A stretch of 64,000 nucleotides of DNA from Papio anubis (taxonomy: Eukaryota > Chordata > Mammalia > Primates > Cercopithecidae): the NCBI RefSeq assembly GCF_008728515.1, contig NC_044996.1, positions 99,455,287-99,519,286 of the forward strand. Reading direction: 5' to 3'. Made by a program: the position numbers and the translations under genes. A model generated the notes under the pieces. The model did not search any database. It had not been told where the DNA came from and was given only the letters and a program-made list of their open reading frames with translations. Within the stretch, counting starts at the first letter, position 1. Every line of letters starts with the position of its first letter. Positions 11,606 through 22,163 of the stretch are shown here, one piece after another.

Positions 11606-11677
11606 CCCAGTATACTTCATCCATAATGTTCCCTGTTTGTTACCTTTAGGTTAGTGTGACACAAAAATAAATAAATA

Positions 11678-11963
11678 GGCTGGGCATGGTGGCTCACGCC
11701 TGTAATCTCAGCACTTTGGGAGGCTGAGGGGGGCGGATCACTTGAGCTCAGAAGTTCCAGACCCATCTGGGCAACATGATGAAATCCCGTCTCTACTAAA
11801 AGCACAAAAATTAGATGGGTGCGGTGGCACATCCCTGTGGTCTTAGCTACTGGGGAGGCTGTGGTGGGAGGATTGCCTGAGCCTGGGGGGAGGAGGTTGC
11901 AGTGAGCCAAGATCATGCCACTGTACTCCAGAGGAAGACCTCGTCTCAAATAAATAAATATTA
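11678..11963 (+). mobile_element. Alu SINE (AluJ/S), right arm shortened
   Basis: The right arm is deleted near its end ('gtactccagaggaagacc'), and the tail is AAATAAATA. It is immediately followed by a second, much younger Alu in the same orientation. Confidence 0.92.
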
Positions 11964-12256
11964 GGCCGGGCGCGGTGGCTCAAGCCTGTAATCCCAGCAC
12001 TTTGGGAGGCTGAGATGGGTGGATCACGAGGTCAGGAGATCGAGACCATCCTGGCTAACATGGTGAAACCCCGTCTCTACTAAGAAATACAAAAAACTAG
12101 CCGGGCGAGGTGGCGGGCGCCTGTAGTCCCAGCTACTCAGGAGGCTGAGGCCGGAGAATGGCGTGAACCCGGGAGGCGGAGCTTGCAGTGAGCTGAGATC
12201 CGGCCACTGCACTCCAGCCTGGGCTACAGAGCAAGACTCCGTCTCAAAAAAAAAAA

Positions 12257-12257
<1 letters not shown>
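11964..12257 (+). mobile_element. Young AluY with Old World monkey-type changes
   Basis: Near-consensus AluY (GAGAATGGCGTGAACCCGGG, GGAGCTTGCAGTGAGC). Differences from human AluY are AAAAAACTAGCC, GGGCGAGGTGG, GAGCTGAGATCCGGCCACTG and GGGCTACAGAGC. I know this combination from cercopithecid AluY copies. It inserted into or beside the tail of the preceding Alu. Confidence 0.9.
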
Positions 12258-12287
<30 letters not shown>

Positions 12288-12320
12288 ATATTAAATAAAT
12301 AAATAAATAAATAAATAAAG
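12248..12320. repeat. (AAAT)n microsatellite from Alu tail
   Basis: A pure A run becomes AAAT repeats, interrupted once by 'attaaat'. It grew out of the AluY poly(A) tail and is probably length-polymorphic. Confidence 0.93.
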
Positions 12321-12880
12321 TCTCTGCCCCTGGTTCTGGCACAGAGCTTCTAAAATCCTTGTAATTTCCTGAGCCATGGGGTGCTAGGTGCATCCTTTGT
12401 TCCAATATTTGGTCTTTGATCCTGGTTCCTGACACAAAGGTCCTAAATCCCTTGGAATTTCCTGGGTGATAGGAGTATCTTTTGATCTCATGAGGTGACT
12501 CTTGGTGAGTTCCTGGTTGGGAGTTGGTTACCAGAAAAAACCAAGCCATGATTAGATGCTTGGAACCTTCAGCCTTACCCCCATCCTCTGGGGAGTGCAG
12601 AGGGCCTGGAGATTGAGTTAATAATCAATCATGTCTACATGATGAAGCCACCATTAAAATGCCTAAGGTATATGGCTCAGAGAGCTCCTGGATTGGTGAA
12701 CATATCCACATGCTGGGAAAGTGGCATACCCCAACTCCCACTGGGACAGAAGCTCCTGTACTCAGTTTCTTCCAGATCTCACCCTATGTACCCCTTCGAC
12801 TGGCTGTTCCTCTGTATCCTTTATTATATCCTTTATAATAAACTGGTAAATGTAAGTGGTTCCTTGAGTTCAGTGAGCTG

Positions 12881-12980
12881 TCATAGCAAATTATTATTGT
12901 TATTATTTGAGATGGAGTCTTACTCTGTCATAGCAAATTATTATTATTATTATTATTTGATTTGGAGTCTCACTCTGTCA
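12881..12980. repeat. Tandem duplication of Alu target site plus Alu head
   Basis: The unit 'tcatagcaaattatt..' followed by Alu start sequence 'gagtct(t/c)actctg' occurs at 12881-12927 and again at 12928-12977, with (TTA)n expansion in the second copy. Confidence 0.8.
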
Positions 12981-13236
12981 CCCAATCTGGAGTGCAGTGG
13001 CATGATCTCTGCTCACTGCAACCTCCCAGGTTCAAGCGATTCTCCTGCCTCATCCTCTTGAGTAACTGGGACTACAGGTGCATTCCACCACTCCTGGCTA
13101 ATTTTTTCTTATTTTTTAGTAGAGACGGGGTCTCACCATGTTGGCCAGGCTGGTCTTGAACTCCTGACTTCAAGTGATCCGCCCACCTCGGCCTCCCAAA
13201 GTGCTGGATTACAGGCATGAGCCACCACGCCCAGCC
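12955..13236 (-). mobile_element. Alu SINE, full length
   Basis: Both arms are present on the minus strand. The flank 'tatagcaaattatt' returns at about 13237, matching the sequence before the duplicated head, and marks the target duplication. Confidence 0.93.
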
Positions 13237-13450
13237 TATAGCAAATTATTGAACCTGTGGGAACCTTCAATATGTAGTCAAGTTGGGTAGAAGTGTGGGC
13301 CATCTGGGGACCCAGTTCTCATGATTGGCATCTGAAGTGGGAGCAGTTTTGTGGGACTGAGCCTTCAACTATGGTGTCTGCACTAACTCCAGGTGGTTAA
13401 TGTCAGAATTTAATTGTAGGATACCCAGTTGGTATGCAGAGAGTTGAAGA

Positions 13451-13787
13451 ACTGGTTGGTGTTGAAAAACCTTTCACACATCAGTATCAGAGTGAAGTGT
13501 GAGAGTAAAGAATCAGGGTTTCCCTTTTTAGTAAGTGCAAACTTGTTCTAAAGTGAAGGCAAAGTTGACAGGACAAATGGTGTTGGGTGCATGTTGGGAG
13601 ACAATTCTCCACAGGTCTTTGGTGTTTCCGCACATCTTACAAGCAGAGGCACTGACTGCTTTTGTTCCAGACTAACTTTTCCAGAATATTTATATAGCAA
13701 ACAGCCTTAGAAGATAGAAACAATGTCTCCCTTCAGAGCAAAGGGCAGGTTTTTTGAATGTCCCATTATAGCAAAGATAATATCTCC
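13451..13787. other. Continuation of unassigned, possibly retroviral-derived sequence
   Basis: No coding potential. A short imperfect repeat, 'atgtctcccttcagagcaaag' at 13722-13742 and 'atctccctctagagca' just left of the MER30, suggests old local duplication. Confidence 0.35.
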
Positions 13788-13795
13788 CTCTAGAG

Positions 13796-14019
13796 CAGGG
13801 GTGTCCAATCTTTCGACTTTCCTGGGCCACATTGGAAAAAGCAGAAATGTCTTGGGCCACACGGAAAACACACTAACACTAACCACAGCTGATGAGCAAA
13901 AGAAAAAAAAATCACGAAAAGCCCTCAAGTTTTAAGAAAGTTTATGAACTTGTGTTGGGCCACATTCAAAGCTGTCTCAGGCTGCATGCAGCCCATGGGC
14001 TGTGTGCTGGAAAAGCTTG
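13796..14019 (+). mobile_element. MER30-like hAT-Charlie MITE with 8-bp target duplication
   Basis: A 224-bp element starting CAGGGGTGTCCAATC and ending GGAAAAGCTTG, with repeated 'gggccaca' motifs inside. It is flanked on both sides by a perfect 8-bp ctctagag (13788-13795, 14020-14027), the hAT signature. It has no transposase. The open frames on both strands here are chance translations. Confidence 0.88.
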
Positions 14020-14027
14020 CTCTAGAG

Positions 14028-14317
14028 CAAAGGTCAAGTATGCTTACTGACCATTATAAAAGATATGAGCTCCCTAAGCTTGGGGTCCCACTCCTATAAT
14101 GCAACCCACACATGTGCAGGTGTCATCTGATCCTCTTTGTGTTGCCCTGCAAGAATTAGGCTTAGGGAAGCAGCACAAATACTGATGCTCTGGCTACTGC
14201 TATTGCTGTGAGGAATGAACTGTCCTTATCCTATGTCTCTAACCCCAGAGTCTCATGTCTTCACTAGCATCTATAAAACTGTGCTAAGCTAACTTCTTTG
14301 TTTCCGAGTAAAATCTT
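14028..14317. other. Possible LTR remnant
   Basis: The ending 'ctataaaactgtgctaagctaactt' followed by 'gtaaaatctta' resembles the R/U5 of ERV LTRs. The L1 below interrupts it. Confidence 0.3.
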
Positions 14318-14729
14318 ATGGACTGGATAAAGAAAATGTGGTACATATACACCATGGAATACTATGCAGTCATAAAAAAGAACGAAATCATGTCCTTTGC
14401 AGGGACATGGATGGAGCCAGAGGCCAGTATCCTTAGCAAATTAATGCAGGAACAGAAAACTAAATTCCAAATACTTCCACTTATAAGTGGGAGCTAAATG
14501 ATGAGAACACATGGATACATAGAGGGGAATGACACACACGGGGGCTTATAGGAGGGTGGAGGTTGGGAGGAGGAAGGAGATTAGGAAAAATTACCAGCAG
14601 AGACTAGGCTTAATAGCTGGGTGATGAAATAACTGTACAACAACTCCCATGACACAAGTTTACCTGTGTAACAAACCTAGATATCCTGCACATAAACCCA
14701 TGAACTTAAAATAAAAGTTAAAAAAAAAT
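14318..14729 (+). mobile_element. LINE-1 3' end, 5'-truncated (L1P type)
   Basis: Begins in the last part of ORF2 ('ggataaagaaaatgtggta', 'actatgcagtcataaaaaag'), continues through the 3'UTR and ends in a short poly(A). An aaaatctta-type target duplication flanks it (about 14307-14317 and 14726-14736). Confidence 0.92.
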
Positions 14730-14736
14730 CTTAGAC

Positions 14737-15487
14737 CTTTCACAGTTCTTGAAGGTACTAACTTGGGAGAACATAATCTATAGACACATTTGTAGCCAGG
14801 ATATCAAGTTTCCTAGAAAAGGTAGAATTGTCAGTATGTGTCATGACAGTGGTCATGATCATATATTGGGAATATGAGTTTGATCATATGAAAAAAATAA
14901 GTTGCCTGATTAATCTTACAGACCACCTTCCTCAGAGGCTAAGCAGGCAACATAATTGAGTGATATGGGCTGAGATGAAATCATCTACACAGTCCAGCCA
15001 ATTGTTGCCTCAATTAAATGAGGACCACTTTTTAGCAGATCTTCCAAGTGAATGAAGCCTGAAATACAGATTTTTATGTGAAAGTCCCAATTAATAAAGG
15101 TTGAAGACTAATTTACTTTTTAAATAACATGCTTTACATTAAGCTAAACAAAAACCCACTGCTATGTACCACCTCTGCATCAGACAAATGGAAAATTGCC
15201 CAGGTCTCTTAAGCCCCTGCCCACAGGAAATAAGCAAGTGGAAATTAAGGCCCATATACAGCCACCAATCAAGCCAAGGTAGACCAGGACCTGCATCCTA
15301 ACTCCTTGTCCCCATAATAAGACCATAAGAATACTCATCCTCCTCTTTCCTCTTCCACATACGGTCTCTTGTTGCTCGCTTCCTTCGTACTCATCTTTCT
15401 CTAATTATAGCCTTTATTTGTGTTTATATACCCAATTTCACCCATGTTAATTCATGATGTTTTCAAAAAAATCATTAAGACAGAATC
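14737..15487. other. Unassigned sequence, possibly retroviral-derived
   Basis: No exon or named repeat. Positions 15260-15440 ('ccaatcaagccaagg..', pyrimidine-rich 'ctcctctttcctcttcc') have an LTR-like look but no ends. Confidence 0.35.
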
Positions 15488-15990
15488 ATAAATAATAATA
15501 TCTAACATTTGCTGAGCACTTAATTGTGTATGAAGCACTATAGCAAGCAATTTGCATACATTATTGTCTTAGTTTGGGGTGTATAACAAAGTGCCATAGA
15601 CTGGGTAGCTTATAAACACAGAAATTTACTCTCACAGTGCTGGAGGTTAGAAATAGATCAGGCATGGGTTCTGGGGAGGGTCCTCTTCCTGGTTGCAGAC
15701 TACCGATTTCCCCTTGTAGCTTCACATGGCAGAAAGAGAATTAGAGAGCTCTTTAGGGACTCTTTTATAAGGGCACTAATCCGTTTCATGAAGGCTTCAT
15801 CCTCAGGACCTAATCCCCTCCCAAAGGCTCATCTCCTCATACCATCACAATGGAGGTTACGATTTCAACATCTGAATTTTGGGGGGACATAAACATTTAG
15901 TCCATGACACTTAACTCATTTAAGTCTCATAACAATCCTTTTGGAATAGTGTCCCTATTTTACAGTTGAGAAAAGAATAGTTTGGGAAGG
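15488..15990 (-). repeat. MIR SINE split by an MLT1 LTR
   Basis: The left part, 'taacatttgctgagcactta..gaagcactatagcaagcaatttgcata', and the right part from about 15912, 'aactcatttaagtctcataac..ttttacagttgagaaaag', are consecutive pieces of one reverse MIR, separated by the LTR. Confidence 0.7.
15565..15909 (-). mobile_element. Solitary MLT1-type MaLR LTR
   Basis: Runs from TGTCTTAG to TCCATGACA. Internal marks of the reverse MaLR LTR are 'tataacaaagtgccatagac', 'cacagtgctggagg', 'cttttataagggcactaatc' and 'gggggacataaacatttag'. No internal retroviral genes remain. Confidence 0.82.
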
Positions 15991-16281
15991 TGGTTGCTGA
16001 GGGCTGGAGATGGGAGGGAATGAAAAATTCTTGTTTAATGCATATCAAGTTTCAGTTTGGGTAAATGAAAAGAGTTCTGGGAATTCATTGCACAACCATG
16101 TGAACACACTAAACACGATTGAACTGTACACTTAAACACGGTTAAAAGGGTACTATGGTAGTTGCATAGTTCAACAGATTGAATCATCAAGAGATTTAAT
16201 ATTTGTCTGATATATCTGGGACAATTTTTTTAATGATTAAGAAGGTAAATGTTATGTTATCTGTATTTTACCACAATTTTT

Positions 16282-16580
16282 TTGTTTGTTTGTTTTTTGA
16301 GACAGAGTTTCACTCTTGTTGCCCAGGCTGGCGTGCAATGGTGCAATCTCAGCTCACTGCAACCTCTGCTTCCCGGGTTCAAGCGATTCTCCTGCTTCAG
16401 CCTCCTGAGTAGCCGGGATCACAGGCATGTGCCACCATGCTTGGCTAATTTTGTATTTTTATTAGAGATGGGGTTTCTCCATGTTGGTCAGGCTGGTCCC
16501 GAACTCCCGACCTCAGGTGATCTGCCTGCCTCAGCCTCCCAAAGTGCTGGGATTACAGGCGTGAGCCACCGCACCCAGCC
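16282..16580 (-). mobile_element. Alu SINE, full length (AluS)
   Basis: A perfect 14-bp target duplication, ttaccacaattttt, lies at 16268-16281 and 16581-16594. The tail is (GTTT)n-modified. Confidence 0.96.
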
Positions 16581-16594
16581 TTACCACAATTTTT

Positions 16595-17818
16595 AAAATA
16601 AATAAATACTCCCTACAAGTTAAAAAGGCTGGAAGCATCTACAGCAAAATGGGAGCAATGATTATATTTAGAGAACACAAATGGAACAGTTGTTGTATTT
16701 AGAGGTACTATTGGGGTGCATCTTATCTGGTGCACCTTTCTCTATTTACAAATTTACAATAATAAACATAAAAATAGTTGAGGGGGGTGAAAGGGTTGAT
16801 ACTGTGTGAAATGCCCCACAGGGTACACCAACATGTCCATTTCTGGAACCGTCTTCTCATTTGTTTCCCAACTCCTGCTGTGCCCTCCACATCACTGTTC
16901 ACAACCAGCCATCTGGGTAGGTTGATTGGCTTTCTAATGACTGTTGGTCTACAATAGCCCAGAAGAAATAAAGTTGTTGTTGTTACTTTTAGCAATCTAG
17001 AAACCCATTTAACAATCCAACTTACGTAATCTCTTCATGTCCAGTAGCTAAGGGTCACGGCTCTGGGCTTTTTTGTCCCCACTTTGCTCAGGGCCCTACA
17101 ACTCTGTCCCCACAAACAATCAAATAATATACTTTGGCCAGGTCCACAAATATATATTGAGCAATGCCTATCCACAAAACAGGAACCAAGAGTGTTTCCT
17201 GAGGCAAACTCACATGTCTTTTGGGAGGTCGCAGGGGGAGTCCTTTGGCCCCCCTTCCTTGGGTTCCAGATCAAGATGAAAGAGACAAGCCCAAGCTATG
17301 GCTGTGAGATCACAGATTGCCCTGTGGGTGATGCTGAAAATGTTGGATACGAGAGGAAGAGAAATCCTAATAACTTTGTAGACCAGACTCATCTCATATT
17401 AATGAGAGGTTCCTACGTTTGGCAGGCATTGGCCAATTTAGGTTAGAGCTTGGGATTTCAGCTTCCAATGTGTATGTATACATAAGGATCATTAGGTAAT
17501 AAGTGCACGTAAGAAAGTATTATTGCAAGGTGGAGGAAACTATTGCAATAGGGAGGATGCTCCTGATAATAAGATCTGCAAGAATCCCCCATAAAATGTA
17601 TTTTAATACATGCAGTTTATCAGCATCACATACTGTCCAGAATTATCTAAAATTATGTTATTGTCAATCTTTGTAACATACCTATGAATATGTTTAATCA
17701 CACAGTTGAAAGGTTTGAGGTATATGAAGATAATGAGATGTGTCCAAAACTCTCTCTTATTCAGCAATAGATCAGACGATGGAATTTAAGCTTTCTTACT
17801 AATATTTAGAACACACTG
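16595..17818. other. Unique sequence, nothing recognised
   Basis: No repeat or exon signature over 1.2 kb. Overlapping open frames around 17035-17446 on both strands share no features with protein families I know. Confidence 0.45.
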
Positions 17819-18112
17819 GTCGGGCATGGTGGCTCATGACTATAAGGATTGCTCGAGCCCAGGAGTTTGAGATCAGCCTGGGACACGTGGCGAGACTCCA
17901 TCTATACAAAAAATACAAAAATTAGCCAGATGTGGTGGCGTGCCTGTGGTCCCAGCTACTTGGGAGGCTGAGGCAAGAGAATCACTTGAGCCCAGGAGGT
18001 TGAGGCTGCAGTGAGCTGTGTTTGCACCACAGCACTCCAGCCTGGGTGACCCAGGAAGACCCTGTTTCAAAACAAACAAACAAACAAACAACAACAACAA
18101 CAACAACAAAAC
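17819..18112 (+). mobile_element. Alu SINE with a left-arm deletion
   Basis: The segment between 'ggctcatgactataa' and 'ggattgctcgagcc' is missing, a deletion of roughly 30 bp from the left arm. The tail is a compound (CAAA)n(CAA)n at 18069-18112. Confidence 0.9.
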
Positions 18113-18637
18113 CCCCCCACACACACTGAATAGAACAGAGGGGAGATAGCCAGATTTGGTAGCATTAGAAATTGAGACAATGTAACAGTGCTAAAATCTC
18201 TTGCTCTAGATACCTGATATTATGCTATTATATTTGAGTAACTTTATTTTTCCAGGAGAGTCTCAAATTTAAATATTCTGTCCTGCTCTCAGAATATGAA
18301 TATTTGACTTTATACAATTTTTAGTTTGTTAATACTGTCATAATACCACTGGACTTGTCAAAACGTCTGTATGTATTTCATCGTAACAAACGACAGGCAG
18401 CTCTTGTATTGCAAATTGTGCACAGCAATCTTAATAACCAGTAGGAATAATTATAATTGTTCTGTGACCTTGACAAATTATTGTTAAAAACATCAAAATT
18501 TATCTTCCTGTCACTTAGAAGTGTATAGGAAAACAGAAATAGTATAATTAATGTTTATTTAGTGCATTGCAATTTAAAACATTAGACACACTGAGAATTA
18601 GAGTGTTTCATTTCTTTGTAAAAAGTTATCAAAAGTA
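18113..18637. other. AT-rich unique sequence
   Basis: Nothing recognised. Confidence 0.5.
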
Positions 18638-18941
18638 GGCCGGGGCGGTGGCTCGCGCCTGTAATCCCAACACTTTGAGTGGCTGAGGTGGGCAGGTCAC
18701 TTGAGGCCAGGAGTTCTAGACCAGCCTGGCCAACACGGTGAAACCCCATTTCTACTAAAAATGCAAAAATCAGCCAGGCATGGTGGCACGCGCCTGTAAT
18801 CCCAACTACTCAGGAGGCTGAGGCAGGAGAATCCCTTGAACCTGGGAGGTAGAGGTTGCAGTGAGCCGAGATTGCGCCACTGCACTCCCGCCTGGGTGGC
18901 AGAGCGAGACTGTCTAAAAAAAAAAAAAAAAAAAAAAAAAA
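18638..18941 (+). mobile_element. Alu SINE, full length, long A-tail
   Basis: Both arms and an uninterrupted A run of more than 20 bases. The short target duplication aaaagtag is seen on both sides. Confidence 0.95.
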
Positions 18942-18972
18942 GTAGTTTGAGCAGTGCTTGCCTCCTTCTTTT

Positions 18973-19006
18973 CATAGTATAACTTACAACATAGTATAAC
19001 TTACAA
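18973..19006. repeat. Perfect 17-bp tandem duplication
   Basis: catagtataacttacaa occurs twice with no spacer (18973-18989, 18990-19006). Confidence 0.95.
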
Positions 19007-19320
19007 ATGGAGCAAGCACCTTTTCTATCCCTTCGCAAATTGTCATACTCCTTTCTAAGTCTGAATCAGCTTCCAACATTTTGTTCTTCGCAGTATCTCC
19101 GGGAGTTCCTTTAATGTGAAGTTTTTGCTGGCATCACTCTCTTGTAGACATCTTTTCAGCACCACCATTTTCCTCATTTGTGAGTTTCATAAGTTCCCCT
19201 TCACTAAGTTCCTCTGGCTGCATAAGAATCTCTTGAGAATGGAGGCAGGGTCAACATTCCCACAGTCAGCTTTTTCTTCTATAACTCCATTTATGTTTGA
19301 TGCAAATTTAACTTCCAGTA

Positions 19321-19675
19321 CAGTAGTTTCCCCTTATCCATGGTTTCACTTTCCATGGTTTCAATTAACTGCAATCAACTGCAGTCAACTGCAGTCTGAA
19401 AATATTAAATGGAAACTTACAGAAATAAACAAGTTTTAAATTGTGAATCAAGTTTTAAATGTGTAGCCATCCTACTCCATCCCACCCGGAGGTGAATCAT
19501 CCCTTTGTTCAGCAGGTCCACGCTGACTTTGACCCACCATCTGTTAGTCACTAGTAATCGTCTTAGTTATGAGATGGAAAAAAATTAGTAGATGGAGAGT
19601 TCCGTACTACCTGCAGTTTCAGGCATCCACTGGGAGTCCTGGAAGGTATCACCCTCAGATAAGTGGGGGCTACTG
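19321..19675 (+). mobile_element. Tigger-type (TcMar) MITE
   Basis: Terminal inverted repeats CAGTAG..CCCCTTATC and GATAAGTGGGGGCTACTG lie between TA dinucleotides (19319-19320, 19676-19677). The interior reads like the ends of Tigger3-class elements joined without a transposase gene. The subfamily name is from memory. Confidence 0.82.
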
Positions 19676-19980
19676 TACATCTAAACTGTGCAAAGCAAGG
19701 ACTAATTGTAGCAAAATCATGCGATTCCATTGCCTCTCACAATTTTGAGGAAACAAGTGTTTTTCCAGGGTTAGTGTCAGAGTTTAATTTGTACAAATAA
19801 CGATCATGGGATGACCCAAGGTGTCCCTAGAATGCTTAGGCAAGTGCCCTTCCACCCCGCAGGAGAGGGAAGATGGTTTGGGGTTATGACCAAGGCCCTT
19901 AGATACCTGGGACTAAACACTCTTAAGGGAGAGAAAAGCGCCACACTTAAAGCCTGCTCCTGAAAAGACTGGTGGAAATA

Positions 19981-20275
19981 GGCCAGGCATGGTGGCTCAT
20001 GCCTATAATCCTGGCACTTTGGGAGGCCGAGGTGGGTGGATTCCTTAAGCTCAGGAGTTCAAGACGAGCCTGGGCAGCATGGTGAAACCCTGTCTCTACA
20101 AAAATATGCAAAAATTAGCCAGGCCTGGTGGGGGCACGCTTGTAGTCCCAGCTACTCAGGAGGCTGAGATGGGAGGATCACTGAGCCCAGGGAGGTCAAG
20201 GTTGCAGTGAGCCATGATCCCCGCACTGTACTCCAGCCTGGGCAACAGAGTGAGATCCTGTCTGGGGAAAAAAGA
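19981..20275 (+). mobile_element. Alu SINE, full length (old, AluJ-like)
   Basis: Both arms present, but with many CpG losses and a short degraded tail ('ggggaaaaaagaaa'). Confidence 0.93.
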
Positions 20276-20649
20276 AATTGTAGTGGAAGTAGGAGGGCTC
20301 ACTTGGGGCAAGTATCTGATGCAGTGACCTGCAGAAGACCCCTGAAAAAACAGTTAGGCCTCAGCCATTGCCTCAAATTTGAATCGTTGATTGCAAAAGC
20401 TTCACAGCATTATATTCACCAATCAAGGGCACTTCCTGAGCAGCTGGTCACTCAGGATGTTGCTGAGAAAGGCACTTTGCTCTACCCAGCAACAGAGGGG
20501 GCTGGGACTATTCCAAGCACAGAGAGAGTAGCAGAGAAACACTGCTGAAAGAATCAGTGGAAAAATCATCCAGGAGGGGCTGTTTTTGCATTTCTTTGGC
20601 TACTATTCACTGGCCTATGCAATAATTTATAAACTTCACACAGCAATAC
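20276..20649. other. Unique sequence, nothing recognised
   Basis: The plus-strand open frame at 20207-20548 begins inside the Alu and runs out into this stretch. No conserved domain is visible. Confidence 0.5.
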
Positions 20650-20910
20650 TTGCTCTTTTATTCAACAAATTATTAGTGAGCACCAACTCTGGCCTGCTCT
20701 ATGCAAAGTCCTTGGATAAGGTGGTGAAGGTCACAGATTTCTTAGGAGGGTAGCCATCAAATGGCTAATGACACAACTGATCATGTCATTTTATCAAGAT
20801 ATTAAAGTAAGTGCCACAAAGGAGATTCACAGGGTGGCATAACAACGTGCAAAGGAGAAGGGGTATTTGGGGAAGATAGCTTTCTAGAGGGGGTAATATT
20901 TGAGCTGAAC
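20650..20910 (-). repeat. LINE-2 3' end fragment
   Basis: Reverse L2 terminus: 'ttattcaacaaattattagtgagcacc..', then a GGTGG/'aaggtcac' interior and 'gagggggtaatatttgagct'. Diverged. Confidence 0.6.
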
Positions 20911-20970
20911 TTTGAATAAAATGCAGGGTTTTAACATACCTTTGAATAAAATGAAGTGGATTTAACATAC
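20911..20970. repeat. 30-bp imperfect tandem duplication
   Basis: Two adjacent 30-bp units, both starting tttgaataaaatg and ending ttaacatac, with a few substitutions. Confidence 0.88.
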
Positions 20971-21492
20971 GCTGTTGATAATCTGGATCCAAACTTGGCT
21001 CTTCTGAGAGCATAGCTACCCCCTGATTGACCGCAACCTCACTGGTAGGACCCAGATAGTTTTGTTAAATGCAGTCAGACTCTAAGATGTTCTATTCTGC
21101 TCCCATTAAAATGTAAGGTCCACAAAGGCAGAGTCAATGTCTCCTTTGTCCCAGGCAGTACTCCTGGTATAATCATTAGGAATTGCTCTATCAACATCCA
21201 GCTTCCTTAGCGCTTGGCAGGGGGTCTGGGCATAGCTCTCGTATGGATACTTTATAGTTTCCCAAAGATCCCTAGTGGGACTGAGAACCAGTTGCCCACA
21301 GTGATGACCTACTTGATATTGCACCCTTTATTGGCTGCCTTCCCTCCCCTGTCTCACTTCCACACTCCTTTTTTAGTGTTTCCTGAGATCATCTCCCAGA
21401 TAAACAAATGACTTGCACTCAAACTCTTGTCCCAGGACCTGCTTCTGGGAGAATACAAACTCGGTCAGCAGCCTATGAGAGTACCGTCTTCC
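20971..21492. other. Unique sequence, nothing recognised
   Basis: Positions 21110-21190 may hold a worn L2-like piece ('taaggtccacaaaggcagagtc'). Otherwise no signature. Confidence 0.4.
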
Positions 21493-21690
21493 TGGCAATG
21501 TGCTAAGTATTTGACATAAAGTTGTATTTGACAACTTTAAGAGGTATTCACTGTATTTTCCCATGCCTTACAGATAAGAAATGGAGGCCCTAAGAAGTAA
21601 GTAACTGGCTCAAGATCACACAGTAAGTTAATGGTGGAGCTAGGATTCCAAACAAGACAGCCTGACTCTAAAACTGCATCCTTAACCACA
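21493..21690 (-). repeat. MIR SINE
   Basis: Reverse MIR: 'ttacagataagaaatggagg..aagtaactggctcaagatcacacagtaag..ggtggagctaggattc', then 'ctgactctaaaactgcatcctta'. Confidence 0.8.
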
Positions 21691-21725
21691 ATATAAAGTT
21701 TTAGGCTTTAGAAACATAATTTTTC

Positions 21726-22038
21726 CACCAGGTGCAGTGGCTCACACTTGTAATCCCAGCACTTTAGGAGGCCAAGGCTGGCAGATCACTTGAGGCCAGG
21801 AGTTCGAGACCAGCCTGGCCAACAAAGCAAAACCCCCTCTCTACTAAAAACACAAAAAATTAGCTGGATGTGGTGTCGGGCACCTGTAGTCCCCGCTACT
21901 CAGGAGGCTGCGGCAGTAGAGTCGCTTGAACCCGGCGGAAGTGGCAGTGAGCCAAGATCATACCACTGCACTCCAGCCTGGGTGACAGAGCAAGGCTCTG
22001 TCTTAAAAAGAACAGAAAAGAAAAGAAAAGAAAAAAAA
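21726..22038 (+). mobile_element. Alu SINE, full length
   Basis: A perfect 16-bp target duplication, agaaacataatttttc (21710-21725 and 22039-22054). The tail is (AAAAG)n. It lies about 125 bp from an oppositely oriented Alu. Confidence 0.97.
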
Positions 22039-22163
22039 AGAAACATAATTTTTCAGCTATCAAGGAGCTTACATTAACTTCAAATGCATTCATCAAGTAG
22101 CACCAGCAAAGGTCATCTTCATTTGCAAATGCTCTCTGATTTGTACCCACTCTGCTTACTTTT

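Larger units (their letters stand above)
12321..13450 (+). repeat. Probable LTR-derived sequence, family unassigned
   Basis: It has a polyadenylation-type segment ('ctttataataaactggtaaa', about 12830-12849). After the Alu at 12955-13236 it continues with 'gattggcatctgaagtggg' and 'gtaggatacccagttgg..'. I associate this series with retroviral LTR/leader sequence. Clean LTR ends are not visible and I cannot give a family name. Confidence 0.4.

Noticed and set aside
19151..19180. Possible REST (RE1) half site, ttcagcaccacc
   Set aside because: Only the left half matches. The right half (GGACAGCG-type) is absent, so it is not better than chance.
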